Source: a virus. From it: DNA of 47,415 nt. Positions within the stretch are counted from its first letter, which is position 1. Each line of letters opens with the position of its first letter. The notes beneath the pieces were generated by a model. The model was not told the origin of the DNA, did not search any database, and saw only the letters and a list, made by a program, of their open reading frames with translations. Made by a program: the position numbers and the translations under genes. Of the stretch, positions 15,342 to 24,188 are shown piece after piece. Location of the stretch: IMG/VR virus record IMGVR_UViG_3300050014_001165, positions 1 to 47,415 of that record; one strand, given 5' to 3'.

Positions 15342-17543
15342 ATGGCAATGATAGAAAAAATCAACCAACTAAAAAGCAAAACAACTTCTACTGAAGTTAA
15401 AGCTCTATGCGAAATTGCACTTGCAGGATTAAATTCAACTATGTACAATAGTATGACTCCAGAAGCTAAATATGAAATTGAAAAATTTTCTATAACTAAG
15501 CTTTTTGAAGGATTAAGCAAATCGCAGGATCTTGATACTAAGAAATGGCTTGAAAGAGAAAAAAGAGCTTGGGCAGTAAAAAACCTGGGAGTTAGGGAAT
15601 CAATTTCAAATCTTTCTTTAACAGAAGGAAAAGATAATTATGCTTTAAAATCTACTCTTGAATATTTCAAAGAAAGTATTAATGAAGGAGTTCTGGAAGT
15701 TCGTTTATATGAATCTTTCTTAACAGCTATGCAATCATTTTCATATTTTCCAAAAGTTGGAAATGCTATTAAAGCTATAGAGGATCAGGTCAAGACCTAC
15801 AAAACTGATGTTGTAATAACAAAGATTGTAGATACTATGAAAGAATCTAAAAGCAGTTATCTAGTTCCCCTGATTGAAGATACTATTCAGAATTATCTTG
15901 ATGATAAAAACCCGCAAACTCAAAGTTTTGTAAAGGAATGTCTTATCAAGTTTTCTTATGATCCTTTTATTAGAGATATTATAAATTTAGTAACCCTTGA
16001 TGCTACTGAGCTTCAACTTGAACATGCAAATGCTTCTTGCGGTATTGAGAAGGTTTATTCTCCAATACTTTATTTAGGAGAAAACGAAGCAGTATTTGCT
16101 GTCAAAGGTCTTTATTATGTTAAGAAAGGTAATGTAGTTTCTAGATTAACCGAAAAAGATTCTAAGAAATTAGATCCAACCTTCGTTTCTCTATGCGAAG
16201 CTATTAATAATCCTAATGTTGTTATCGATGGTAAATCTATTTCTATTTATGATAAAACCGATAAAGCTATTATTACAGAAGATAAAATTTCTATAAACGG
16301 AAAAGATATTACTAATGAGGAATTTTCTAATAGCGCTGAAATAGCTCATTGGACAGGTAAGGGTCATCTTCTTGTACTTGTTGAAACTTTGAGAAAAAAT
16401 TTCAATGAAATTGCAGAAATTGATTTCGCCAAGAGAGTATTCTTAAAAGAAGATGAAAATCATGCAGCAGATGTATTTAAGCTACGTGGTAATGTATATG
16501 TAGCTACTCATAATAGCACCGACGGAAAGAGTACTTTCTATCGTAATATTAATCCTATTCAGGCTAAAAGTATTATGATGGAACATCTTCGCTATGATAT
16601 TTCAAGATTATTTGAAGGACTTCTTCCGGAAGATGAGAAAATCATTGAAGAAATTGAAGAAACTAAAAAAGATTATAGGGATTATATTCAACTTCTAGAA
16701 ACTAAGATGTCTGATTTTAAACAAAATCCTTATGGAACTGAAATGAGTAATCAAGTTATTGAAGCTCTTCAGGAAGAACATGATGATGTTCAAAATGAAT
16801 ATAAGGACTATTTAGCAAAAGCCGAAAAATATACTCGTCCTTTGGGAGAAGCTATTACTGTTACAGTTGATGTTGATGGAAAGAAATATACTGTTCCTAT
16901 TCCAAAAGAAGGCGGTGGGGAAGGATCTATAGAAGGGGGAAATGGTGAAGAAGGTGGAGCTGAAGTTGGAAAAGAAGATATGGATGTTCAACCTGCTTCT
17001 GCAGTAACTTTTGATCAAGATCAAACTGAATTACTTGGAGATACTCCAACCATAGCTACTGATACTGTTAATCTTGGTGGTGATGAAGCTGAGGCTGATG
17101 CAGATAAGAAAGAAGCTGAAGAAAAAGCTAAGGGAAAAGAAGGTGAAGAAGGAGGAGATGAAGTAAAACCAGAAGGTGAAGAAGGTGGTCCAGAAGATCT
17201 TGAAGGTGGTGAAGAAGATGAAATAAAAATTGAAGATAAATCAGATAGTGATGAGGAAGGGGAAAAGGATGATGAAGATGACGAAGAAAAAAAGAAAAAA
17301 TCCCCAATTGAAGATTCGACAGCTGAAAAAACTGAAGTTCCTAAAAAACGTAAAGTATTTTTAAAAAAAAAGAAAGCTCTTAAAGAAGATTTAGTAGTCG
17401 AAACAGCAACAAAGAAAAAAACAGCAGCAGAAAAGAGTAAGGGGTTACAAGCAAAAATAAAAGCAGGGGAACATAAAACCGCAGAAGATAAGAATATGGA
17501 GATTTTTCGTGAAAAATTAAAATCTGATGCAAAAAAGAGTTAA
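15342..17543 (+). CDS. Large virion-associated protein with acidic and lysine-rich tail
   Basis: 733 residues. The N-terminal 480 residues are mostly helical with short beta parts (GKGHLLVLVETL, DVFKLRGNVYVATHN). From about 525 the protein is Gly/Glu/Asp-rich (GGGEGSIEGG, EGEEGGPEDLEGGEEDE), then a basic tail (KKRKVFLKKKKALKEDL) and a helical end. An acidic stretch followed by a basic tail suits a packaged or scaffold-like protein that contacts DNA or capsid, but no family is recognised. It lies in the head gene block, six genes upstream of the portal. Confidence 0.65.
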   Translation: MAMIEKINQLKSKTTSTEVKALCEIALAGLNSTMYNSMTPEAKYEIEKFSITKLFEGLSKSQDLDTKKWLEREKRAWAVKNLGVRESISNLSLTEGKDNYALKSTLEYFKESINEGVLEVRLYESFLTAMQSFSYFPKVGNAIKAIEDQVKTYKTDVVITKIVDTMKESKSSYLVPLIEDTIQNYLDDKNPQTQSFVKECLIKFSYDPFIRDIINLVTLDATELQLEHANASCGIEKVYSPILYLGENEAVFAVKGLYYVKKGNVVSRLTEKDSKKLDPTFVSLCEAINNPNVVIDGKSISIYDKTDKAIITEDKISINGKDITNEEFSNSAEIAHWTGKGHLLVLVETLRKNFNEIAEIDFAKRVFLKEDENHAADVFKLRGNVYVATHNSTDGKSTFYRNINPIQAKSIMMEHLRYDISRLFEGLLPEDEKIIEEIEETKKDYRDYIQLLETKMSDFKQNPYGTEMSNQVIEALQEEHDDVQNEYKDYLAKAEKYTRPLGEAITVTVDVDGKKYTVPIPKEGGGEGSIEGGNGEEGGAEVGKEDMDVQPASAVTFDQDQTELLGDTPTIATDTVNLGGDEAEADADKKEAEEKAKGKEGEEGGDEVKPEGEEGGPEDLEGGEEDEIKIEDKSDSDEEGEKDDEDDEEKKKKSPIEDSTAEKTEVPKKRKVFLKKKKALKEDLVVETATKKKTAAEKSKGLQAKIKAGEHKTAEDKNMEIFREKLKSDAKKS

Positions 17544-17568
17544 ATAAAATTAAGCATAAAATACAAAC

Positions 17569-18180
17569 ATGGCAAAACTAAACGAAGCCCAAATAGGTGA
17601 TAAGGTTCTTCTCGGAAAAGAGAGAGGATTTCTTATTGGTCAAACTTCAGATGGTCAATGGATTGTTCAAATTCAGGGATCAACTAGGTTTGCTAAGGAC
17701 AAAGAGTTAAAAGTTTTAAGAGGTCTTGCTCAGAATACTCCGAACACCAAAGCTCTTCTTATGAATTTTAATGAAAAAACTCAGAAACTTCTTTTTGAAC
17801 AATATGTTAAATGTGGGATTTTTTATAAAGCAGTTCCTATAAGAACTAATGGATGCTATATACGATATTCTGATTATTTAAAATCTACTCCAGGAACAAA
17901 TGTAAATATTCTTATAGAAGGAGCTTTAAATATAGTTCCTAGGGATCAGGTTCAGGTTTTGGAAGATCCTCAGAATTTTGCTAATCCCCAAGATTATGTT
18001 GAGGGGGTTGAAGTAGATACTCAAACAGGAGAAGCTACAGCCAATATTATGATTCATGCTGGAGATTATACATCTATTATTGGAGATGCAGATCCCGTTA
18101 GAATTATAAGAGGAATAGATAGCGATACTCCAGTCTTTGGAACTTTAGCTAAAGGACAAATAAGAACTTTATCCATCTAA
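17569..18180 (+). CDS. Hypothetical structural-block protein
   Basis: 203 residues, beta-rich throughout. It starts with an SH3-like segment (IGDKVLLGKERGFLIGQTSDGQWIVQ has the KV.LG..GF.IG pattern near residues 8-30), followed by Pro/Thr-rich loops. The C-terminus reads RTLSI. No family recognised. The gene lies 25 bases after the 15342 gene and is closed by a strong terminator, so it is probably expressed with the head genes. Confidence 0.65.
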   Translation: MAKLNEAQIGDKVLLGKERGFLIGQTSDGQWIVQIQGSTRFAKDKELKVLRGLAQNTPNTKALLMNFNEKTQKLLFEQYVKCGIFYKAVPIRTNGCYIRYSDYLKSTPGTNVNILIEGALNIVPRDQVQVLEDPQNFANPQDYVEGVEVDTQTGEATANIMIHAGDYTSIIGDADPVRIIRGIDSDTPVFGTLAKGQIRTLSI

Positions 18181-18214
18181 TTTAAAAAATAAATAATTTT
18201 ATCTAATATCTTAG

Positions 18215-18248
18215 AAGTACAACAAAACTCGTTGTACTTTTTTTTGTA
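18215..18248 (+). terminator. Rho-independent terminator
   Basis: Stem AAGTACAAC (18215-18223) with GTTGTACTT (18231-18239), loop AAAACTC, then eight or more T. The T-tract overlaps a candidate promoter. Confidence 0.9.
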
Positions 18249-18265
18249 TAAATACTGTATAAAAT
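18238..18265 (+). promoter_or_regulatory. Candidate promoter before the gp55-like gene
   Basis: T-tract ending TTG (18238-18246), then exact TATAAATA (18247-18254) and a second TATAAAAT (18258-18265), 23 to 34 bases before the ATG at 18288. The late sigma factor gene may therefore sit under a late-type promoter. Confidence 0.45.
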
Positions 18266-18287
18266 TTCATTAAAATTTCTTTGAATT

Positions 18288-18635
18288 ATGCCTCAGCATG
18301 TGAAAAATAGGGATTTGAGAGAAGAACTTATCAAATCTAAAGCAGCCGATAAATTAACTCCAATAGCACTTGACATGTTTATTTTAATGGCTCATAAATT
18401 CAGCACAAAATTTAAATATATTTATGTAGAAGATAAGGAGGATTGTATTTCTTTTGCAATTATGGATTGCTATCAATATTGGAGAGGATACAATCCAGAA
18501 AAAAGTGCTAATGCTTTCGCCTATATTACACAAATAATTAAAAATGGATTTGCTAAAGGATGGCGAAAACTCTATGGAAATATGCCAAAGAGCAAAAAGG
18601 TATCCATTTCTCAAAATAAAATTTATTCTATTTAA
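18288..18635 (+). CDS. gp55-like late-transcription sigma factor (short)
   Basis: 115 residues. The stretch from LTPIALDMFILMAHKFSTKF (about 23-42) through NAFAYITQIIKNGFAKGWRK (about 75-94) matches the T4 gp55 pattern, where the region-2-like core has helices ending in HAYITQACFNAFVQRIKKE. The AYITQ motif is shared exactly. gp55 directs host RNA polymerase to TATAAATA promoters. Compared with T4 gp55 (185) it is about 70 residues shorter and lacks the C-terminal sliding-clamp-binding tail. It precedes a gp4-like gene and may be a stripped-down form. Confidence 0.75.
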   Translation: MPQHVKNRDLREELIKSKAADKLTPIALDMFILMAHKFSTKFKYIYVEDKEDCISFAIMDCYQYWRGYNPEKSANAFAYITQIIKNGFAKGWRKLYGNMPKSKKVSISQNKIYSI

Positions 18636-18641
18636 ATCTAA

Positions 18642-19274
18642 ATGTCTAATAACGAACAATATAAATTGTGGCACGTTCCAATCAAGAATACTTTTGATGA
18701 AAGGGGTAATCTTAAGAAGGGACAAACTCTTCAAGGTTATCTCCATGAGAAATATAAATTGCAATTCCCAGAAAAATATATGGGAAATCCGAATCTAATA
18801 ATTTATCGTAGTGGATGGGAACTCTCATTTTGCAGATGGTGTGATTCATCTCCATCAATTCTTAGATGGAGTTCTGAACCGGTAAGAATCCCCTATTATG
18901 ATCGAGTTTCAAAATTAGAAGAATGCAAAAAACTTAATCTTGATCCTAATAATCCTAAAAACTGGGTTACTAAATTTTATAATACCGATTTTTGGCTGAC
19001 AGTAAAAAAAGCGGATGGGATTACTGAAAAATGGTTTGTAGAAATAAAACCTCAGCATAAACTTGGAAAACCAAAACAACCAGAAAAAAATGCTCCTATT
19101 GGAGTAATCAAAAGATATAATAATGCTGTAAAAGAATATCTTATTAACGAAGCTAAATTTGCAGCTATTGGAGAATGGGCAAAAAGAAACGGAGCTTTCT
19201 TTTATATTTTTACCGAAGATCAGTTACATAGATTTGGAATTATTGGAGGAAGATATGATACATCCGCGCGATGA
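18642..19274 (+). CDS. Head completion protein, T4 gp4 type
   Basis: 210 residues. Family pattern: IIYRSGWELSFCRWCDSSPS (about 48-67), then WSSEPVRIPYYDR, a KWFVEIKPQ strand near 128 and a C-terminal helix. The E-x-K core with preceding acidic residues recalls a nuclease fold, as proposed for T4 gp4. T4 gp4 acts with gp13/gp14 and gp2 in sealing the packaged head before tail joining. The gene lies two genes before the portal, consistent with a head-completion role. Confidence 0.85.
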   Translation: MSNNEQYKLWHVPIKNTFDERGNLKKGQTLQGYLHEKYKLQFPEKYMGNPNLIIYRSGWELSFCRWCDSSPSILRWSSEPVRIPYYDRVSKLEECKKLNLDPNNPKNWVTKFYNTDFWLTVKKADGITEKWFVEIKPQHKLGKPKQPEKNAPIGVIKRYNNAVKEYLINEAKFAAIGEWAKRNGAFFYIFTEDQLHRFGIIGGRYDTSAR

Positions 19275-19932
19275 ATTTAAAATTTTAAAGAACGTTAATA
19301 ATATAGGGGATCAAGCCTACTTTACCTTGTTTGAGAAATATATTATTCAAAATCTTAAAGGAGAAGATAAGCTTATTGAGATAGATTCTACCGATCAGGA
19401 AACCGTAATAGGTAAAAGAAATGGGGGCTACCCTGTTCCTGGATTTATTTATACTTTTCTTTATAAAGGAGCTAATGTTATTGTTGAAATAAAAAATAAG
19501 AGATTTGAATATACCGATCTTGTTCCTCTACTCTTCTGCATGAATAATGACATAGGAAATTTTTCTGGAATTAATTTAAATCTTTTACCTCCGGATGCTC
19601 GTCTAAAATTCCTAGGTTCCTTTTATGAAACATTTCAGGATTTTTTAGAAAAGGAAGCAGATATTTTAGCTGAGAACAACAAAGAAGCTTTTAATAAAAG
19701 ATTTATTAGCTTAATGAAATCTGGAGGTGGACAGACTATGTTAAAACTTTTTAATCAAAAAAATGGAGCAAATTTTAATTTTGCTTATAGAAAATACCTT
19801 ATCCAAAAAGTTAATAGATTTAGAATGGTGGAATATAGTGAATGGAAATTTATTCCTTTCTATGAGCCTAAGGATGCTTTTCGAAAACTTAATCAAGCAG
19901 AAATCTATAAATTATATAATAGAGCAAGATAA
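19255..19932 (+). CDS. Conserved-looking hypothetical protein before the portal
   Basis: The start was placed at ATG 19255 (MIHPRDEFK), overlapping the gp4-like gene by 20 bases. An earlier in-frame ATG lies well inside gp4. About 225 residues, alpha/beta, with GGYPVPGFIYTFLY near 58-71, a NLLPPDARLKFLGSFYETFQ helix near 112-131 and a C-terminal segment FIPFYEPKDAFRKLN. I recognise no named family. Its place between gp4 and the portal makes a head, neck or baseplate-assembly role likely by context. Confidence 0.7.
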   Translation: MIHPRDEFKILKNVNNIGDQAYFTLFEKYIIQNLKGEDKLIEIDSTDQETVIGKRNGGYPVPGFIYTFLYKGANVIVEIKNKRFEYTDLVPLLFCMNNDIGNFSGINLNLLPPDARLKFLGSFYETFQDFLEKEADILAENNKEAFNKRFISLMKSGGGQTMLKLFNQKNGANFNFAYRKYLIQKVNRFRMVEYSEWKFIPFYEPKDAFRKLNQAEIYKLYNRAR

Positions 19933-19952
19933 ATAGATAAAATACTGAAGTA

Positions 19953-21785
19953 ATGGCTGGATTCACCATGAGAAACCTAGATGCAAGACGACTAGGCTTT
20001 ATTAAAAATATACAGAGAAATATCCGAAATCTTTCTTCCATAGGAATGAAATGGGATGAGAAAGTTATAAAACAATCTAAGTCTGTTGGTATTGCCGAGA
20101 GTCAGCTGGATTCCATGTATGGCCTCTATTATCAGGGTAACTATGCTGGTACAGATTATGGTCAAAAAGAATTTATTGCATTTTTCGATAAGGAATATCC
20201 TACAAGAAGAGATTTCTTACGTAAATTTGCCATGAACGGGGAAATTGAAAACATTCTTGAAATCATAGCAGATGAATCTATTATCTATGATGAAAATAAT
20301 TACTTTGCCTATCCTAACACTCAAAATTTAAAAAGTGTATTAAAACAAGAAAAAGCTAAAGAGCTTGTTGATGATTTAAATAAAGCATTTAGAAAAGTTT
20401 ACTATGCTTCTAAATTTAATCAATCCCATGATGCTTGGCACTATTTTAAGAAATTCCTTATTGATGGATTTCTTGCCTTTGAAATTATTTTTGATGGTGA
20501 AGAAGAAAACGATGCCAAGAATATTATAGCTCTTAAAGAAGTTGATCCAATTAGTCTTGAACCAGAAGTTCGTATTGGAGAAGATGGTCATGAATATCGT
20601 GTTTGGATTCAGTATAGAGGAGATTCTCGTAAACAAAGAGAATTACTTGATGCCAACTTAATCTATATGTCTTGGGCACGTGGTAACTTTATTTCTAGAT
20701 TATCTTACGTTGAAAGATTAGTTCGTTCATTTAATATGATGAGAACCTTAGAAAATTCACGTATTATTTGGAACGTTTGGAATGCTCAGATGAGAATTAA
20801 GATTCTTGTCCCAATTGGAACTCAATCAGATGCTAAAGCTCGTACAAGACTTTCAGAATTAAGAGGTATGTACAAAGAAGAGCTTAATATTGACGATCAT
20901 TCTGGGGAAGTAACTTATAATGGAAGTACTCAATTTAATTTTGCTAAAACTTTTATTATCCCTACACGTGATGGAACTCAAACTGAAATTGACGGAATCA
21001 AAACAGAAGGATATGACCTATCGGATACAAAATCCCTTTCCTATTTTTGGCAGAGATTTATCATCGAAACAAAAGTTCCTTCTTCTAGATTTGGTGGGGA
21101 TTCAACACAGGGACCACAAGCACAATGGGGATCCGGAAGTGAAGGTATAGCAAGAGAAGAATTAAGATTTAGCAATTTTATTACTCGTATTCGTTCTATA
21201 TTCCAAGAAATACTTCTTAAACCTCTTTGGATCCAATTTCTTTTAATGCATCCTGAGTTTAAAGAAGATGAAACTCTAAAAGCTTCTGTTGGCCTTAAAT
21301 TCATCGAAGAAAACTTCTTTAAAATGATGAAGGAAAGGAGTATTGCAGAAAAAGGAGCAACTACAGTTACTACTCTTATGGGGGTTAAAGAACCTACAGT
21401 TAATCCTGATGGAACTCCTGGCGAAGCAAATTTCTTTGATCCAAAATTCTTAGTTGAGAAATTTATGGAATTTTCAGAAATTGATATGAAGCTTAACACC
21501 AAATATAAAAATGAAAGATTAGAAGAAATTAAAAAACTTCTTCGTGCTTATCAAAGAATGGGTCTTGGACAAGCTGGTGGAGCTGGTGGTGAAGGAGGAC
21601 TCGGAGGAGGTGGGGATGCTGGGGGACTTGGCGGAGGCGGAGGATTATTCGGAGGCGGAGAAGCTGATTTAGGGGGTGAAACTGGAGGAGAAGATTTAGG
21701 ATTAGGCGGGGAAGCAGGAGCTGGGGAAGCTGGAGCAGCTGGAGCTGAAGCCGGTGCTGGAGGTGGTGAAGAATTAGGAATATAA
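19953..21785 (+). CDS. Portal protein, T4 gp20 type, with Gly-rich tail
   Basis: 610 residues. The crown/wing pattern of gp20 portals is visible: NILEIIADESIIYDENN near 98-114, then WHYFKKFLIDGFLAFEIIF and a VDPISLEPE strand. The segment GIKTEGYDLSDTKSLSYFWQ (about 350-369) precedes KVPSSRFGG, as in gp20 (RIPTSR). The dodecameric portal is the channel for DNA packaging. From about 530 the C-terminus is a 75-residue Gly/Ala/Glu-rich low-complexity tail, absent in T4 (524 residues). The nucleotide composition there is less AT-rich. Confidence 0.9.
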   Translation: MAGFTMRNLDARRLGFIKNIQRNIRNLSSIGMKWDEKVIKQSKSVGIAESQLDSMYGLYYQGNYAGTDYGQKEFIAFFDKEYPTRRDFLRKFAMNGEIENILEIIADESIIYDENNYFAYPNTQNLKSVLKQEKAKELVDDLNKAFRKVYYASKFNQSHDAWHYFKKFLIDGFLAFEIIFDGEEENDAKNIIALKEVDPISLEPEVRIGEDGHEYRVWIQYRGDSRKQRELLDANLIYMSWARGNFISRLSYVERLVRSFNMMRTLENSRIIWNVWNAQMRIKILVPIGTQSDAKARTRLSELRGMYKEELNIDDHSGEVTYNGSTQFNFAKTFIIPTRDGTQTEIDGIKTEGYDLSDTKSLSYFWQRFIIETKVPSSRFGGDSTQGPQAQWGSGSEGIAREELRFSNFITRIRSIFQEILLKPLWIQFLLMHPEFKEDETLKASVGLKFIEENFFKMMKERSIAEKGATTVTTLMGVKEPTVNPDGTPGEANFFDPKFLVEKFMEFSEIDMKLNTKYKNERLEEIKKLLRAYQRMGLGQAGGAGGEGGLGGGGDAGGLGGGGGLFGGGEADLGGETGGEDLGLGGEAGAGEAGAAGAEAGAGGGEELGI

Positions 21786-21803
21786 ATTTAATATAAAAAT
21801 CAA

Positions 21804-21917
21804 ATGAAAACAGGAGTATTATTGGATCTATGGCATTTACTATGGCCGATTATATTAATAGTGACTAGTATCGTGTTCGTCTTAATTATTTGTAGGATAA
21901 GAAAGAAAAACAAATAA
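21804..21917 (+). CDS. Small single-pass membrane protein
   Basis: 37 residues: MKTGVLLDLWHLLWP, then a hydrophobic helix (IILIVTSIVFVLIIC) and a basic tail (RIRKKNK), i.e. one membrane segment with its positive end probably inside. It is too short for routine gene calling, but it fills the gap between the portal and the next gene. Function unknown; small membrane proteins in phages often act in lysis or superinfection control, but nothing here proves it. Confidence 0.5.
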   Translation: MKTGVLLDLWHLLWPIILIVTSIVFVLIICRIRKKNK

Positions 21918-21929
21918 TTTAATGAATAT

Positions 21930-21950
21930 ATAAACTATAAACTATAAACT
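21930..21950 (+). repeat. ATAAACT x3 direct repeat in a promoter region
   Basis: Three tandem copies of the 7-mer ATAAACT (21930-21936, 21937-21943, 21944-21950) in the 48-base gap before the 21966 gene. The repeats preserve TATAAAC, so they may be a multiplied late-promoter-like element or simple slippage. Confidence 0.6.
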
Positions 21951-21965
21951 AAAATAAAAATAATT

Positions 21966-22367
21966 ATGGAAAGTGGAATTTTAACAAAGGATCAAGAACA
22001 AAAATTATCTCAAATGGCTGATGATGTTCTTGTATTTAAAAATGTTATTCTAGAGCTTGTTGATGGATATCTTGCAAAAGTCCTTATCACACTTTTAGAC
22101 GATAAAGTTGTTGATAAGCTAAAAGAAGACGTCAAGATTCAATTAGCTGGTATCGTAGATGCTGCTTTTGCTGAAGATATTGAATTAGTTAAAACATTAT
22201 CAGCTAATTTAATTAACAGCTTAGTAGATATTCCTGGATTAGATGAGACATCAGAAGGTCTTATTTTCAGGGGAGCTATTGATTTAGCAGTTGGGGTTAT
22301 TCTAGCTTGGATTGCAAAAAGAAAAGGAGTAGTTCCAGTTACCTTAGTATTAAAAGCAAAGGCTTAG
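21966..22367 (+). CDS. Hypothetical helical protein
   Basis: 133 residues, almost wholly helical. It has a charged N-terminal half and a hydrophobic C-terminal segment (FRGAIDLAVGVILAWIAKRKG) that may lie on or in the membrane, followed by VVPVTLVLKAKA. No family recognised. It is isolated by a strong terminator downstream and an ATAAACT repeat upstream, so it is probably expressed as a single-gene unit. Confidence 0.65.
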   Translation: MESGILTKDQEQKLSQMADDVLVFKNVILELVDGYLAKVLITLLDDKVVDKLKEDVKIQLAGIVDAAFAEDIELVKTLSANLINSLVDIPGLDETSEGLIFRGAIDLAVGVILAWIAKRKGVVPVTLVLKAKA

Positions 22368-22392
22368 TATTAAACTAATAAAAAACTAGTAA

Positions 22393-22430
22393 AAAAAATT
22401 CCAGATAGATATTCTATACTGGAATTTTTT
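22393..22430 (+). terminator. Rho-independent terminator
   Basis: Perfect 12-bp stem AAAAAATTCCAG / CTGGAATTTTTT with loop ATAGATATTCTATA. The outer A/T tracts make it usable from either strand. It ends 3 bases before the next ATG (22434). Confidence 0.9.
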
Positions 22431-22433
22431 GTT

Positions 22434-23252
22434 ATGATAGTAAGAGAGTCATTGGATTTTGAAAGGGAGGGTTCTCCTCTTAAACGATTAAATATCGGTA
22501 TTTTAACATGGGATAAGCTAAAGCCTGGGGATATACTTCAGAATAAAAAAACTGTATATCTTCATATTAATAAAATTTCATTTGTTTCAAATGATACTTT
22601 TTTAGATAGAATAAGCCCCGAAAAATATTGGATTATTAAATCCATTCGTTCGAGCAATGAATTGGATAGAACTTCTAGCTTAGAAATTGAATTGGTTTGG
22701 GCAGGGATTTTTCGTCATGCTCTTTCTATGGCTGAAAGAATTAAACAGCCTATTGGCGATCTTGCATCTAAAAATCTTCCACCATCATATACAGTCGATC
22801 ATTCTATTGAAGAGTGGGATGATTATTTTAAAATTATTCAGCCAAAAGAATACAATAAAGTCCAGGAAACTCAAAATTTTGAGAGAGGACAGGATCCTAA
22901 AATTTCCATGGATATTGGAAATAAGTGGACTCGTATTAAAGTTGGAGATATGATTGAATGTATAAGAAGAACTGTTGTAGAAGAAAAAAGTAATCAGGAT
23001 TTTCTTACTTTTAAAGATTATATTAACGGACAATATTTAGGGGATAGTGATTATTCTTTTGATCCTGGCAATATAGGAGTTATAAAAACAATTGTGGATC
23101 TTCAAGAAGTAGGACTTCGAATTACTATTATTCCCTTTGAAACAAAAAAGGAAGCTATAAGTATCAACATCAATAAATTCTCATCCCTATATTCTCCTGT
23201 AAAGGGAACAGCTCCAATAGATACTTGGTCAAAATATTTTAAAGTATTATGA
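22434..23252 (+). CDS. Two-unit NFERG-tagged protein
   Basis: 272 residues with two tagged units. The N-terminal unit starts MIVRESLDFEREGSP with LKRLNIG, a degraded tag. The second unit begins at residue 148 (base 22875) as QNFERGQDPKISMDIG. Each unit is followed by an SH3-like segment with a W..(I/L)K.GD pattern (TWDKLKPGDILQ; KWTRIKVGDMIE) and a beta-rich body ending near a W-x-x-Y-F-K motif (WDDYFKI; WSKYFKV). So this is an internal duplication of a tag-plus-domain unit. It overlaps the next gene as ATGA. Confidence 0.75.
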   Translation: MIVRESLDFEREGSPLKRLNIGILTWDKLKPGDILQNKKTVYLHINKISFVSNDTFLDRISPEKYWIIKSIRSSNELDRTSSLEIELVWAGIFRHALSMAERIKQPIGDLASKNLPPSYTVDHSIEEWDDYFKIIQPKEYNKVQETQNFERGQDPKISMDIGNKWTRIKVGDMIECIRRTVVEEKSNQDFLTFKDYINGQYLGDSDYSFDPGNIGVIKTIVDLQEVGLRITIIPFETKKEAISININKFSSLYSPVKGTAPIDTWSKYFKVL

Positions 23253-23641
23253 GAGCACAATTCATAAGAGGACAAGATCCTAAAGAAGCTATGGATATCG
23301 GATTAAGAACCTGGGATAATATTAAAATTGGAGATATTCTTTTACCCAAAAAAGAAGTTAATATCGATGGCAAAGGTGCATTTGTTAGCAGTGTTGCTGG
23401 TAGAAGTTCCCAGGATATTATTTGGCCAGATATGATTGTTCTAATATTAAAGGTTCAAAAATTTTATGACCCTCAAGAAGTTAAACATATTATACATTTA
23501 GAATATTTTAAATGCTGGAATTTACCGGAAGCTTTAAAAAGAAGAAATGAATCACTAGATATATTACCGCAGAAAAGAATGTATGGAACAAGAATGCAAA
23601 TGGAAAATAGATTTAAAATATTTCAAAGAAATGAAAGCTAA
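23249..23641 (+). CDS. NFERG-tagged protein, short tag form
   Basis: 130 residues starting MRAQFIRGQDP then KEAMDIG. The tag lacks the usual linker and reads FIRG instead of FERG. The following domain has the same TWDNIKIGDIL start as both units of the 22434 gene, so they are paralogues. The C-terminus is basic. The gene overlaps both neighbours, by ATGA upstream and by 11 bases downstream. Confidence 0.7.
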   Translation: MRAQFIRGQDPKEAMDIGLRTWDNIKIGDILLPKKEVNIDGKGAFVSSVAGRSSQDIIWPDMIVLILKVQKFYDPQEVKHIIHLEYFKCWNLPEALKRRNESLDILPQKRMYGTRMQMENRFKIFQRNES

Positions 23642-24137
23642 AACTATTAATGAAGTTCAAAATTTTGAACGAGGATTAGATCCTAAGGAAGCTATGGATA
23701 TTGGGCTTACTTATAAAAAACATATCCAGGATGTTATTGCAGGATTGAAAAAGATTGGTATAGTAGCTAAAGCTCATCAAGATGAGCATTATGCTGGACC
23801 AGTATTTGATTTTGAATTTGAAAATATTATGGATAAAGATGATGAAGAAGATATTGCTGGTGTTCAGCTTTCTTATGTTTCAAAAAAAGCTGCTGAAGAA
23901 GAAGGATGGGCTGAAGAATCTAATTGGAAAAATTATTATGGTTTTTCAATTGCAGATTCGGATGGAGATATTATTATTGAACCAACAACAAATGTTAATC
24001 AAATAATCAAATGGTTTGCTAAAAGACTTTTTGGTTTAAGCTTAAAAGCTCGTATTATTGCTAAGCAAAAAGAACTTGATAGATTAAATGAGATTAAAGT
24101 CTATCTCGATAGTTTAACTCTTTCTTATTTAAGATAA
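23631..24137 (+). CDS. NFERG-tagged protein
   Basis: The start was set at ATG 23631 (MKAKTINEVQNFERG), 11 bases inside the preceding gene. The upstream ATG at 23583 would create an unlikely 59-base overlap. 168 residues: the tag continues LDPKEAMDIG, followed by an acidic central domain (NIMDKDDEEDIAG) and a helical C-terminus (ARIIAKQKELDRLNEIKVYL). No family recognised beyond the tag. It is the last gene of this cluster before the tmRNA region. Confidence 0.75.
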   Translation: MKAKTINEVQNFERGLDPKEAMDIGLTYKKHIQDVIAGLKKIGIVAKAHQDEHYAGPVFDFEFENIMDKDDEEDIAGVQLSYVSKKAAEEEGWAEESNWKNYYGFSIADSDGDIIIEPTTNVNQIIKWFAKRLFGLSLKARIIAKQKELDRLNEIKVYLDSLTLSYLR

Positions 24138-24188
24138 TTTTTAACAAAACCTTAACATTCTCTAGACATATAATTAAAGTATATTTCG

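Noticed and set aside
17338-17358. PKKRKV, similar to the SV40 nuclear localisation signal
   Set aside because: It lies in a generally lysine-rich tail of a phage protein. A short match of this kind is expected by chance, and there is no sign of a phage nucleus here.
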